Part shown: positions 56,321 to 64,000 of the stretch, piece by piece
How the letters are laid out: each line of letters opens with the position of its first letter
Position numbering within the stretch: the first letter of the stretch is position 1
Assembly (NCBI RefSeq): GCF_016097555.1
Contig: NC_054706.1
Coordinates: forward strand, 54,768,009-54,832,008
Reading direction: 5' to 3'
Source of the DNA: Gigantopelta aegis
Taxonomy: Eukaryota > Mollusca > Gastropoda > Neomphalida > Peltospiridae
DNA length: 64,000 nucleotides
Translations under genes and position numbers: made by a program
Notes under the pieces: model-generated
What the model was told of the DNA's origin: nothing
The model's database searches: none
Seen by the model: the letters and a program-made list of their open reading frames with translations, nothing else

Positions 56321-56950
56321 CTATGTAGCCGACATCGCTCCGTTTGCGGCGGATGGGTGATTGGGGTCTGCGGCGAATACGTGAGGGGGGTCTGCGCCAG
56401 ATAGGTGAGAGGGGTCGGTTGTTACCGTTGGCGATGAACAAACGCGCGGTCGTTTCTGTGCCGGTCTGGTATCCCTCGCGTGTGTAGGACTTGGTCGCTG
56501 TTGGCGTGGCTTGTTTTGTACTACATCTCGGAACGACCGATAATCGGTGTAATTTGCCTCCTCGTACGGTTTCCCATCTACAAATAACTTGTCCCGTAAC
56601 AGTTTCGTCCTGTGTCCAGCTTGTCTCAGGCGTTTGGCTATGGGATACAGTTTCTTACGGCGTTCCTCGATCGCCGGGGGGGAACTGCTCACTGATACCG
56701 TAAGGTTTTCCCTTGAGCTGGTACGCGTTCGACTTTATCAGTACGATATCCTTGTGGTACAGAAAGCGAGCAACAATGGGGCGAGATGAACCAAGTCGTC
56801 TTTTGCCAAAACGATGTACATTACCAAACTCAAAATCGTAATCCAAGCCAAGTTCATTTCCAAGAAATTCTCTTATTACGTACTCTGTAATTTCGTTAGG
56901 GTTTTCGTTAGAGCATGTCCTACATTTTCTATATTTTCATTCCTAATTGT
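56321..56950 (-). pseudogene. LINE ORF1, RNA-binding type, frame-shifted
   Basis: From NEITEYVIREFLGNELGLDY through FGKRRLGSSRPIVARFL and LKGKPYGISEQFPP to AIEERRKKLYPIAKRLRQAG and KLFVDGKPYEEANY, then a Pro-rich tail ending GAMSAT. This is the RRM/CTD pattern of L1-like ORF1 proteins. A run of eight C/G at about 56678-56685 shifts the frame between QFPP and AIEE. The N-terminal coiled coil is absent. It ends 33 bp before the ORF2 ATG. Confidence 0.78.
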
Positions 56951-56990
56951 GTCCAACTTTTTCAAAAGGGTGTGCTGGACAGCCTGATTT

Positions 56991-58070
56991 TATAAAGAAG
57001 GGATGGGGCACCCAAACGTAAACAGCCCTAATATATCTTGTCAGAACGGAGACGGGCCAATATGTCAGTATACATAACTGGAGGGCCAAAGATGTGGTCC
57101 CCACCAACCCACCCTCTGGCTACGCCAGTTGTGAATTAAAAAAAAATAATCTTTTTTTTCCCCTCGTGTATGGCTTTGGTTTCATAAATAGGGCAAGTGC
57201 CGTATATCGGTTGATTCAAGCAGTGCAGCTATGTAAGAATACACCCCCATAAATATCGCAATCCCACAATCTAAACCACTGCCTGCATAATTTTGGCACA
57301 GGCGACTGTATCCTGCTATAGTTTTGTAACCTTTCGTACATAAAATTTTGGTACACTGATGGCATTCCCACACGCCTTGTATTTTAATGTTACTGCTCAC
57401 TCCCTCCCTTTTGTTTTTTTAAACAAAACATTTAACGCAACCCGACCAAAAATAAAGACGCCACGGTTTTAAACGGGTCGAGGCCGGGTCGTCGCCGTGC
57501 ATTCTATTCTCTTGTTCCTCGGCATATCGGGATTCCATTAATATAAAAGTCGAACAACAACAACAATAAAAATTAAGATGAAAAAGAAGAAGAAAAAAGA
57601 AACAAACAAGACATTTTAATTTATCAGTTCTGACAAGAAAAATGAGCATAGGATGTTTTAAATGTTCTTTTGGTTCGACTTTCACTTCCAGGTTCTTGTG
57701 CTTCGATAAAAATTTACTGAAGTAAAAATGGTTTCGTCAATTTAAATCACGTTGTCATCGTAAATGTACCCTGTAGTGAAATACTTGAATGTCTCCTCTT
57801 GTCGGCTTTTTATTTAAACAACGATATTTGTAAATAAATTATGGCAAAAACGTAATCGGCAGATCGGTTGATTTTGCTATCGACCTATGCGAATTGGCAG
57901 CCATTATTGAATGTTTGTCTAACCTTGCATCACGTGTCACGGGGGGCCGTGGTTAACTCGTCATACGGAGGGGTCAATTGGTATAGTCCAACCAGTATGA
58001 CCGGGCATACATTTTAGCGGAAGTCAACAAAAACATATAGTACACACAAATCTGAACTTCCGTAGACATC
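56991..58070. other. 5' flank of the IAP-like gene, no other feature seen
   Basis: No exon or repeat recognised with confidence. The last ~150 bp before 58071 probably hold the promoter and 5' UTR. Confidence 0.4.
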
Positions 58071-60883
58071 ATGACATGTTTAGATAGTGGACAAAGATTG
58101 TTGGCGTATCTGCATCCACAGTTTGAAGATGAAGACGATAGGAAAAAGACATTTGAATATTGGCCGTGTCTCCCACAGACTGAAGAACAACTGGTAGAAG
58201 CAGGATTTTACTTCACTGGTAAATCATATTCATAGTAAATGTCTATCATCTATGTTACGTAGCCCGAGTACTGTTACTGTAACTTAAGAGAGCTAGACGG
58301 ACATTTGGACATAAATACGCTTTCATTACAGTCAGAGACCAAGCTGTATTTTTTTGGCAATTCCCGACAACCAAAAAGTTGGCTCTAATACCACAACAAT
58401 CCTATGTTTGACGTCAAATAGTGAAATACCTTTACATCGATCATTTTCGAGTTATCCTGGCATCATATGTTTTCGATATGATAAGCGAAAATCTAAAATA
58501 AAATAAAAACAACACATTGTAAATACAATAATACTTTACCTTTGTCAAGTCACATTAGTTAGTAATGAAAAAGAGTGATAACCTCCTATGAATGCCAAGT
58601 TGTCCGCTGGTAAACAAGACGGGAAGTCATACAGGTGATTCCGCCATATTTTGACAAGTGTCGTATGTTTTCGATACCTTCATTGGCTGTCTATTTCTGT
58701 CCATATTATAGCAGCGTAGGGCCTATACTCCGTGCAGTAAGTTACCTCAAATTGTACTTTTGGTATTATAAATCGTAAAATATTTGTAACTTGCCGAAAA
58801 TAATGAATAATTTTCAGAACAATAAACAGTTTTAAGTGACAATGTATTTTCATAATGTTCATTTCACAGATGAATGTTTACTCCTCTTGTTCTATATGAC
58901 AAGGGCACCAAAATTCGGAGTGTCGCCTCACTACTCTAACAGAGGTACAGCATTTAAGGTGAACCCAATGATTGCATGATGGGTGGGTGCACTGAGCCCA
59001 GGACACAAAGCAGAGTGAGACACAGTGTCTGAATTCCTCTGGCTGCATATGTTTGCATTTGCAGCACAGGTCATTGGAATCCTCAGGTTCTTCATCGGAT
59101 GTGTCAGAGTCATCAGCAACATTTCGGTTTGCTTTTGGTCTACTGCTAACTCCTGATGTGCTTGGCATTTGTGAATCTGTGGTGTTGTTAATAGATCTTG
59201 GTTTTGCTGGTTTTCTTTTAGGCAAGGGCTTTTTCTTTTGCTGCTGTTCTTGGTGTTTTTGAATGTTTTCTAAAATGTCATCTTCAGTGATGGCCTTCCC
59301 ACCAACAACGGCACTGAGCACTTTTCTTTTCTTTGTTGGCCTTGCATTTCTTGTAATAACCTCTTCAGCACTTCTGAAGAATTTGTTGCATTGGCTGGGG
59401 CTAACATCAGTGGTGACCTTTCCAGATTCTTGTTGTCTTGCTATTTTAGTTGAAGAGAACACTGTTGCTGGGAGAAAATGTGATGGCTTCAGGACACTTC
59501 TATTAAAAGGGTATATGCCGGTCTTCCTGAAAGATGCTTGCAGATTGACAGGTGTTAAGGCAGAACAGTATGCTTTACAAAGCAATCTCACACAGGGAAT
59601 ACCTGTCCAGGGATCTCACTGACCCTCGAAAAGTGTCTTTTGAAGCATGGAACTTGGACAGGACTCTTATTTTTTTTAATTTTAACTTAAAATCCTATTA
59701 TGAGACTCCCCAAATTTCACAAGAAAGCTCAAATGATCCCCAATGGAGAAAGTCCAGTGAGAACCCTGCCTGTCAATTCCTGAAGTTGCATGTTCCCGCA
59801 AATAGGTATGCTTCATTCCATTATAAATTGTTTCAAATGGGTCAAAACATCCAACATCCATGGGCTGAAGAACATGGGAAGTGTGAGCAGGCAAAACAAA
59901 TATTATGATGTTCGTCTCCCGTGCCCACTGAATCAAGGAGATATTTATGTGCGACTTGTGGCCATCATACAAAATCAAGATAGGTTGATCAGATGATGCC
60001 GGTGGAACATATTTTGTAAAATGGTCACTCAGGTACATCTGAAAGATTTCAGAATTGGACCAGCCTGTTTCACTGACTGTCCCTGCGGTGCCTGCTGTAC
60101 AGCCTGAAAGGAGCTGGCGCATTCTTTGTCCCTTAAATACAAAATATGGAGGTATGGCCACCCCAAGAGCATTGCCGCACCCAATAACAGTTGTCGTGTT
60201 TGATTTGCCTAATGTCACTGCAACTGGTACTTCAAAACGTGAAGAAACAACAGATGAAGGTTTGTGATTTTCAACAATGCCTTTTTCATCGATGTTGTAT
60301 ATTGACTGTGGACTGTTCTTCAGATTGTATTTATTAAGAATGGTTTCCAATTCATTGAAATAGGTATTTACGGTTTCCTCAGATGTCGCTTTTGCATGCA
60401 TTATTTCCAGAGATCTTGGTTTTTGTACTTTCAGTTCAGGCCATCTCTTCATAAAACTGTAAAACCACTGTAAAGATAATTTTTTGTCTTCCTTCTCTTT
60501 CTTTCTGATGTAAACTGCAAAATCAGTAGCAATACCTGTGACCTCCGTACGAGTATAGCCGTAGCCGACAGATGACATGAATTCAATATGTTGGACTAAA
60601 GTCTGCTCCTCTTCCTGTGACAACAATGCTTCTGGTTCAGACCTGGTGCATTCAAGCTGAATCTTGCCACTCACACGATCATGAAGTGTTGAATATGGCA
60701 CCGAAAAGACTGAGGCTGCTTTTTTAATTGGCATTCCTTCACTGCACACCGATTCATATGCATTTTCCAGTGATTCATAAGAGTACTGTTTGTAATTGGC
60801 TTTTAGTTGGTTAATCACAACCTAAAACAAAACAAAAAAAGAAAAGAAATAATTATATATATTTCGTTTCTTCTTTTTTTCTG

Positions 60884-60923
<40 letters not shown>

Positions 60924-63779
60924 ACAGTCAATGTGTAAAACCAGACAATCTGTAGAATGCCTGAACATTTCAGGCAATCTGTATATCGCCTAAATATTTC
61001 AGGCAATATACACATTGCCTGACTTTTCAAGGTAATTTCTAGACACATTGCCTGAAATGAAAGATCCACCATTCATTGACAGCAATTGTTGTAATGGTAA
61101 ACACACCTAGTGACAAAATGCAATATTAGTTAAAATTATGTAATTTATTTCAAATAAAAATCTCCACATAGACATTCTCCAAAAACAAAACACTGACGAA
61201 AAGCTTGACATCAAAGTAATTGAGATTCAAAATATTGCTTTTAATCTCACACTGTCTTAATCTGTTAATTCTATACTTTGAAAGAATAATCGTAACGGTT
61301 AATTACCTTAAAATAGATTATTTTTTCAGTGGATTAGAAGCCCGTTGAACATGCATTCATGATAACTTTTGATGTTAACCTGTCTTAATCTATTAATTCT
61401 ATACTTTGAAAGAATAATCTTTTGATGTTAGCATGTCTTAATATGGTATATGAATGTTTTTGCAACGGATTAGAAGCCAGGGTAAAGGTGTCTCTCCATA
61501 AATACAGTATGGATAGGCAGGCATATCATGTTATATATTATTATTTTTACATTAGTACATGTTAATTATTATTAGAGGAAAGGAAGGACACTCCCACGCA
61601 GATGGGTTTTTTTCCTTCCATTTTTCCTCTACATGCCCCTTTTAACCATTTTTCCGTTTTTAGATTTTATTAAACTTATTATTAATTCCTCTTAGCAATC
61701 TTAAAATCTGATGTTTTAATATATATATCACCTTTTTTTAAAACTATAAACAGGTTTTAATAGGCTATTAACTTGATCGACCAACTACCAATATAATTAA
61801 AAAAAAGATACTCAGGGACACCCGCTTTACGAATAGTGGTTACTCGGGTGACCCTGAGGCTTATATAGCAATGACTTTGTCATCCGTATAGGTGACGCAT
61901 CCTCTCGGATGTTATGCTCACGAATGCTGGAGGAACTCATGGAGGATACCTCGGGACCAATCAACAATCATCAATCCACCAACTTCACCACAAGATGTGT
62001 TTCCACCAATTCTCTGGACGGCGGCTGGCGAGCTGTATACCATCATCATCATCCCTTCCCTATCATTCCCTCCCTTCCTTTCCTTATCATAACCATACTT
62101 CAAATTAAAAAATGCTAGACAATACTACATTCTAGGACGGTACGAAATACTCCAGTGTGGTGATGTGGAGAAGTTAATTCGCAAGTGTGCCAACTTGGCA
62201 GAGGAACCAATATACTTTGTAAACATTGATGCTATGTATGACATCATTAAGCGTGCTCACATTTCAACTGGACATGGTGGTAGCGACTTAAGTTAAGTCT
62301 ATGTATGTTTTAATGTATTTATCTCAAATCTGTAGCAAAAATATTCAAATATTTTTTCTTAAGTTGTGGATTTGGGCTCAGTGAGATGTCCTCTAATAAG
62401 TAGCAAAGGAATTTTGGATGGAACTTTCACAACAATTAAATCCCATATTGGGGGTAATTTCATTAGCGCCCCCCTATTTACTCCCGCACTATATTTACTT
62501 AAGAATTGGTTTTCCGTAGTCAGTTGGGGTCCCTCTACACCTCAACCACCTCAAACATTTTGGAACTCTCACAACAATTAAATCTCACTTGGCTCCCACA
62601 CTACATGTGTGATATAATTATCACAGTGTTCTCTTCAATCTGTGAGTTAAAAACAAATGTGCATGACAGCTATGTCCAGTAAAACATGTCCACAGTCACC
62701 TACATCTAGTTCTACAAATGATAGAACTTTTCCAAGATAGCAACAGCAGTAGGATGAACAGCAGTTTAAACCCTGCTATTTATTTGACAACAAAATGTTT
62801 TAAGTTTAAAAAAAAAAAAAAAATCTATTTAACAATGTCTGTGCAATGGCATGTTTTTGTACCATCATTGTCTTATCATGTTCATTTATTTCATGTTCTT
62901 ATTTTTCTATATAGGTCAAGTCAGTACCGAGGGTCCAGTTCACACAGTTAACCCAGGAAAACCACATCTTGACATGTTGTCCATTTCCGCAGCCTTGGAA
63001 TGTAATTACAGCATTGAACAAATTCGTGAAGCCGTCCTTAGATTTTTCATGTTGTCTCGTGAGTCACGTGATGCAGATAAATCAAATTACAGTGGACAGC
63101 AGTGTATTAGATAACAAATACATACAATGCAGTTACCTGCCAAAATAAATCGCTGTTCAACTACATTGCATTTATATATTTGTATTTCTCTATACTGGTA
63201 TCATTGGTTTAAATTTGGTATTAGCTTTTTCTAAATGACCTGGCTATAAAACACCGAAAATATCTAAACCATTGTCCCTGTTCTCTAGTTACCCTTACAA
63301 ATTATCATTACTATCAGTTATTGCTAGGAACTACTTTTTTTTAATAATATCTATTTTAGAAAATTGTATTATGACTTTTTAATAATATATGATATACTGC
63401 TTTTTGAATGGAGTTCAGTATATTTTTACAGTATTATATTGTTAATGTTTGAATTTCTTGTGTTTATTAAGGTGGTCAGTACCCGAACACAGCCATCCTG
63501 CTGGGACTGCTACAAGCTACAGACAGAAACTTTAACATGCTACAACAGCAACGACAGAGAACTCACATTAAGGATACAGAGCTGCAGAAGGAAAAAGAAA
63601 CATCGCGCACAGCCGAGTGTCGACTTGTGAGAGAGCAGCAGACGCACCGCGCTCTGGTCGAGGGTCAGGCGGCCGTCATACAGATTCACAGGCAGCAGCT
63701 GGAGAACAAGCAGCAGATTGAGAAGAACCAGAAGGAGATGATCAGACGTCTGGCGGGCGAGTTACAGAAAGTCGGGTGA
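58071..63779 (+). CDS. IAP-like protein: half BIR, UBA-like, coiled coil
   Basis: Three exons joined in phase: 58071-58218, 62915-63058 and 63472-63779, giving 199 residues. Exon 1 is the first half of a BIR domain (RKKTFEYWPCLPQTEEQLVE, AGFYFTG). Exon 2 has a UBA-like helical segment (MLSISAALECNYSIEQIREA). Exon 3 is a Gln/Glu-rich coiled coil (LEGQ... QLENKQQIEKNQKEMIRRLA). Inhibitor-of-apoptosis proteins usually continue a BIR with CxxC...H...C zinc ligands and often end in a RING; neither is visible. Exon 1 splices to exon 2 in frame, so a BIR lacking its zinc ligands is possible, or an exon was lost around the pogo insertion in intron 1. TGA at 63777 is followed by AATAAA at 63944, but CGG|GTGAGA at 63775 could be a donor to exons past the right edge. 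Confidence 0.7.
58219..58870. other. IAP-like gene intron 1, left part
   Basis: No second half of a BIR domain and no exon seen. Part of this may be the 3' end of the pogo element. Confidence 0.4.
58878..59591 (-). CDS. C-terminal part of the pogo element protein, PHD-like finger
   Basis: Opens with RLLCKAYCSALTPVNLQASF and RKTGIYPFNRSVLKPSHFLP, the end of a pogo transposase. Then a basic linker (QQQKKKPLPKRKPAKPRS), an acidic stretch (DDSDTSDEEPEDSND) and a Cys/His-rich finger: CCKCKHMQP, CTHPSCNHWVHLKCC and FWCPCHI. The spacing suggests a PHD finger, which reads histone tails, so the element may have used chromatin for targeting. It is in the same frame as the transposase 90 bp upstream. 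Confidence 0.75.
   Translation of the reverse strand: MRLLCKAYCSALTPVNLQASFRKTGIYPFNRSVLKPSHFLPATVFSSTKIARQQESGKVTTDVSPSQCNKFFRSAEEVITRNARPTKKRKVLSAVVGGKAITEDDILENIQKHQEQQQKKKPLPKRKPAKPRSINNTTDSQMPSTSGVSSRPKANRNVADDSDTSDEEPEDSNDLCCKCKHMQPEEFRHCVSLCFVSWAQCTHPSCNHWVHLKCCTSVRVVRRHSEFWCPCHIEQEE
59682..60818 (-). CDS. Pogo-type DDE transposase
   Basis: 378 residues starting MINQLKANYKQYSYESLENA. Order: psq-type helix-turn-helix (MPIKKAASVFSVPYSTLHDR), a CENP-B-like second DNA-binding region (GYGYTRTEVTGIATDFAVYI, FYSFMKRWPELKVQKPRSLE), then the DDE_1 catalytic core with YNIDEKG (first Asp), ILILYDGHKSHI (second Asp) and VLQPMDVGCFDPF (third Asp, the pogo DDxD pattern). After GIDR the protein leaves the family pattern and stops at 59682. 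The expected KLLCKAY...FRKTGIYPFN segment appears further on (59591 onwards) in the same frame, so an intron or an insertion with a stop lies between. Confidence 0.85.
   Translation of the reverse strand: MINQLKANYKQYSYESLENAYESVCSEGMPIKKAASVFSVPYSTLHDRVSGKIQLECTRSEPEALLSQEEEQTLVQHIEFMSSVGYGYTRTEVTGIATDFAVYIRKKEKEDKKLSLQWFYSFMKRWPELKVQKPRSLEIMHAKATSEETVNTYFNELETILNKYNLKNSPQSIYNIDEKGIVENHKPSSVVSSRFEVPVAVTLGKSNTTTVIGCGNALGVAIPPYFVFKGQRMRQLLSGCTAGTAGTVSETGWSNSEIFQMYLSDHFTKYVPPASSDQPILILYDGHKSHINISLIQWARETNIIIFVLPAHTSHVLQPMDVGCFDPFETIYNGMKHTYLREHATSGIDRQGSHWTFSIGDHLSFLVKFGESHNRILS
60883..60921 (+). repeat. (TA)n microsatellite
   Basis: About 18 TA units beside the pogo element's repeat cluster. 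Confidence 0.9.
60938..61050. repeat. Clustered CAGGCAAT-type subterminal repeats
   Basis: At least seven near-copies of CAGGCAAT or ATTGCCTG in alternating orientation within ~110 bp, upstream of the transposase start. Likely transposase-binding sites or a TIR region. Confidence 0.6.
61255..61500 (+). repeat. Imperfect tandem duplication, ~130 bp
   Basis: TTAATTCTATACTTTGAAAG at about 61265 recurs at 61394. GGATTAGAAGCC at about 61332 recurs at 61469. Confidence 0.7.
61811..61858. other. Hairpin of unknown role
   Basis: CTCAGGGACACCCG pairs with CGGGTGACCCTGAG (one mismatch) across a ~20-nt loop, in intron 1 of the IAP-like gene. Confidence 0.55.
62135..62297 (+). mobile_element. Integrase-like fragment (KRBA2/Ginger-like)
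   Basis: A ~50-residue stretch with YEILQCGDVEKLIRK and MYDIIKRAHISTGHGG, the HxxH-containing zinc-binding part that precedes retroviral-type integrase cores. It is a relic only; the catalytic core is not present. Ginger DNA transposon or LTR-element origin cannot be told apart. Confidence 0.6.
62298..62914. other. IAP-like gene intron 1, right part, no feature seen
   Basis: A repeated phrase (TTT(C/G)ACAACAATTAAATC near 62426; TCACAACAATTAAATC near 62570) is the only structure noticed. Confidence 0.4.
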
Positions 63780-63943
63780 GATCTACGAGGTATCAAGTGT
63801 TTCTTGTTGTGAGCTGTGGGTGTAGAAAATGTGGAATGGTTATGGTTTTAGTTAGATATGGCACATTCAGTGTGTTTGTTATATAAAGTGTTGTGTTAAA
63901 GTGTGGAATGTTTGTACAGTTGTGTGTATTAGTGAGTATAGAA

Positions 63944-63949
63944 AATAAA
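63944..63949 (+). terminator. Poly(A) signal AATAAA
   Basis: AATAAA 165 bp after the TGA at 63777, followed by a T/GT-rich stretch. Supports the IAP-like transcript ending here. Confidence 0.5.
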
Positions 63950-64000
63950 AATGTTTTTGTACATATTATTGTACAAAATGATGTTTAAAATTTTTTTTCG

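Larger units (their letters stand above)
52695..56990 (-). mobile_element. Two-ORF LINE, nearly full length
   Basis: Minus-strand non-LTR retrotransposon with ORF1 (about 56950-56321), ORF2 with endonuclease and reverse transcriptase (56287 to about 52900), and a 3' UTR ending near an AATAAAG at ~52710. ORF1 resembles L1-type ORF1 proteins in its C-terminal part. Clade not certain; L1/Tx1-like is my first choice. The 5' end and target duplications were not found. Few lesions, so fairly young. Confidence 0.85.
58870..61060 (-). mobile_element. Pogo/Tigger-type transposon with a PHD-like finger
   Basis: A minus-strand DNA transposon in intron 1 of the IAP-like gene. It contains a pogo transposase (60818-59682), a C-terminal PHD-like part (59591-58878) and, at its 5' side, a cluster of CAGGCAAT-type repeats in both orientations (60938-61050). 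Terminal inverted repeats and the TA duplication were not located, so the borders are approximate. Confidence 0.75.

Overview
The window reads as nuclear DNA of a mollusc, most likely a gastropod. It is AT-rich, has large introns with GT-AG junctions, and is packed with tRNA-headed SINEs of the modular kind typical of mollusc genomes. Microsatellites, minisatellites and small DNA transposons are also abundant. There are no operons, rRNA genes, bona fide tRNA genes or CRISPR arrays. The organism call rests on repeat style and gene similarity, not on a database match.

Host genes. (1) Minus strand, 29077 down to 2116 and beyond the left edge: a delphilin-like (GRID2IP) scaffold gene. Nine consecutive exons join in phase and encode PDZ1, PDZ2, a harmonin-N-like domain, PDZ3 and a second harmonin-N-like domain; the expected FH2 part would lie off the left edge. 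(2) Plus strand, 33030-40499: a five-exon ZDHHC4-type DHHC palmitoyltransferase, complete except for one extra G in a G-run. The two genes are divergent, sharing a 4 kb intergenic region that holds a miRNA-like hairpin, three E-box-like sites and a perfect CRE. From memory, human GRID2IP and ZDHHC4 are also divergent neighbours at 7p22.1, so this looks like very old microsynteny. (3) Plus strand, 58071-63779: an IAP-like gene whose first exon is half a BIR domain, followed by a UBA-like and a coiled-coil exon; a pogo/Tigger-type transposon lies in its first intron. A THAP-domain N-terminus (51539-51673) behind a promoter-like stretch may be a further exon or a fragment.

Repeats by region. 1-1385: 54-bp array made from a SINE head. 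1.8-30 kb: introns of the delphilin gene, with an hAT element having perfect 8-bp target duplications, two minisatellites built from the gene's own exon/intron boundaries, a foldback element, a SINE broken by a MITE, a Tc1 element and another SINE, a 90-bp satellite made of back-to-back splice-site-like motifs, and a 5'-truncated LINE. 30-45 kb: ZDHHC4 with an hAT MITE, a decayed unknown ORF and a 53-bp SINE relic in its introns, then a TTAA-flanked MITE and a 48-bp minisatellite downstream. 45-57 kb: gene-poor, with SINEs, a GC-richer stretch holding two hairpins, and a nearly full-length two-ORF LINE. 57-64 kb: the IAP-like gene.

The most unusual signals are the two splice-junction-derived minisatellites in the delphilin gene, the satellite of zero-length-exon motifs, the conserved gene pair, and the precursor-like hairpin between them.
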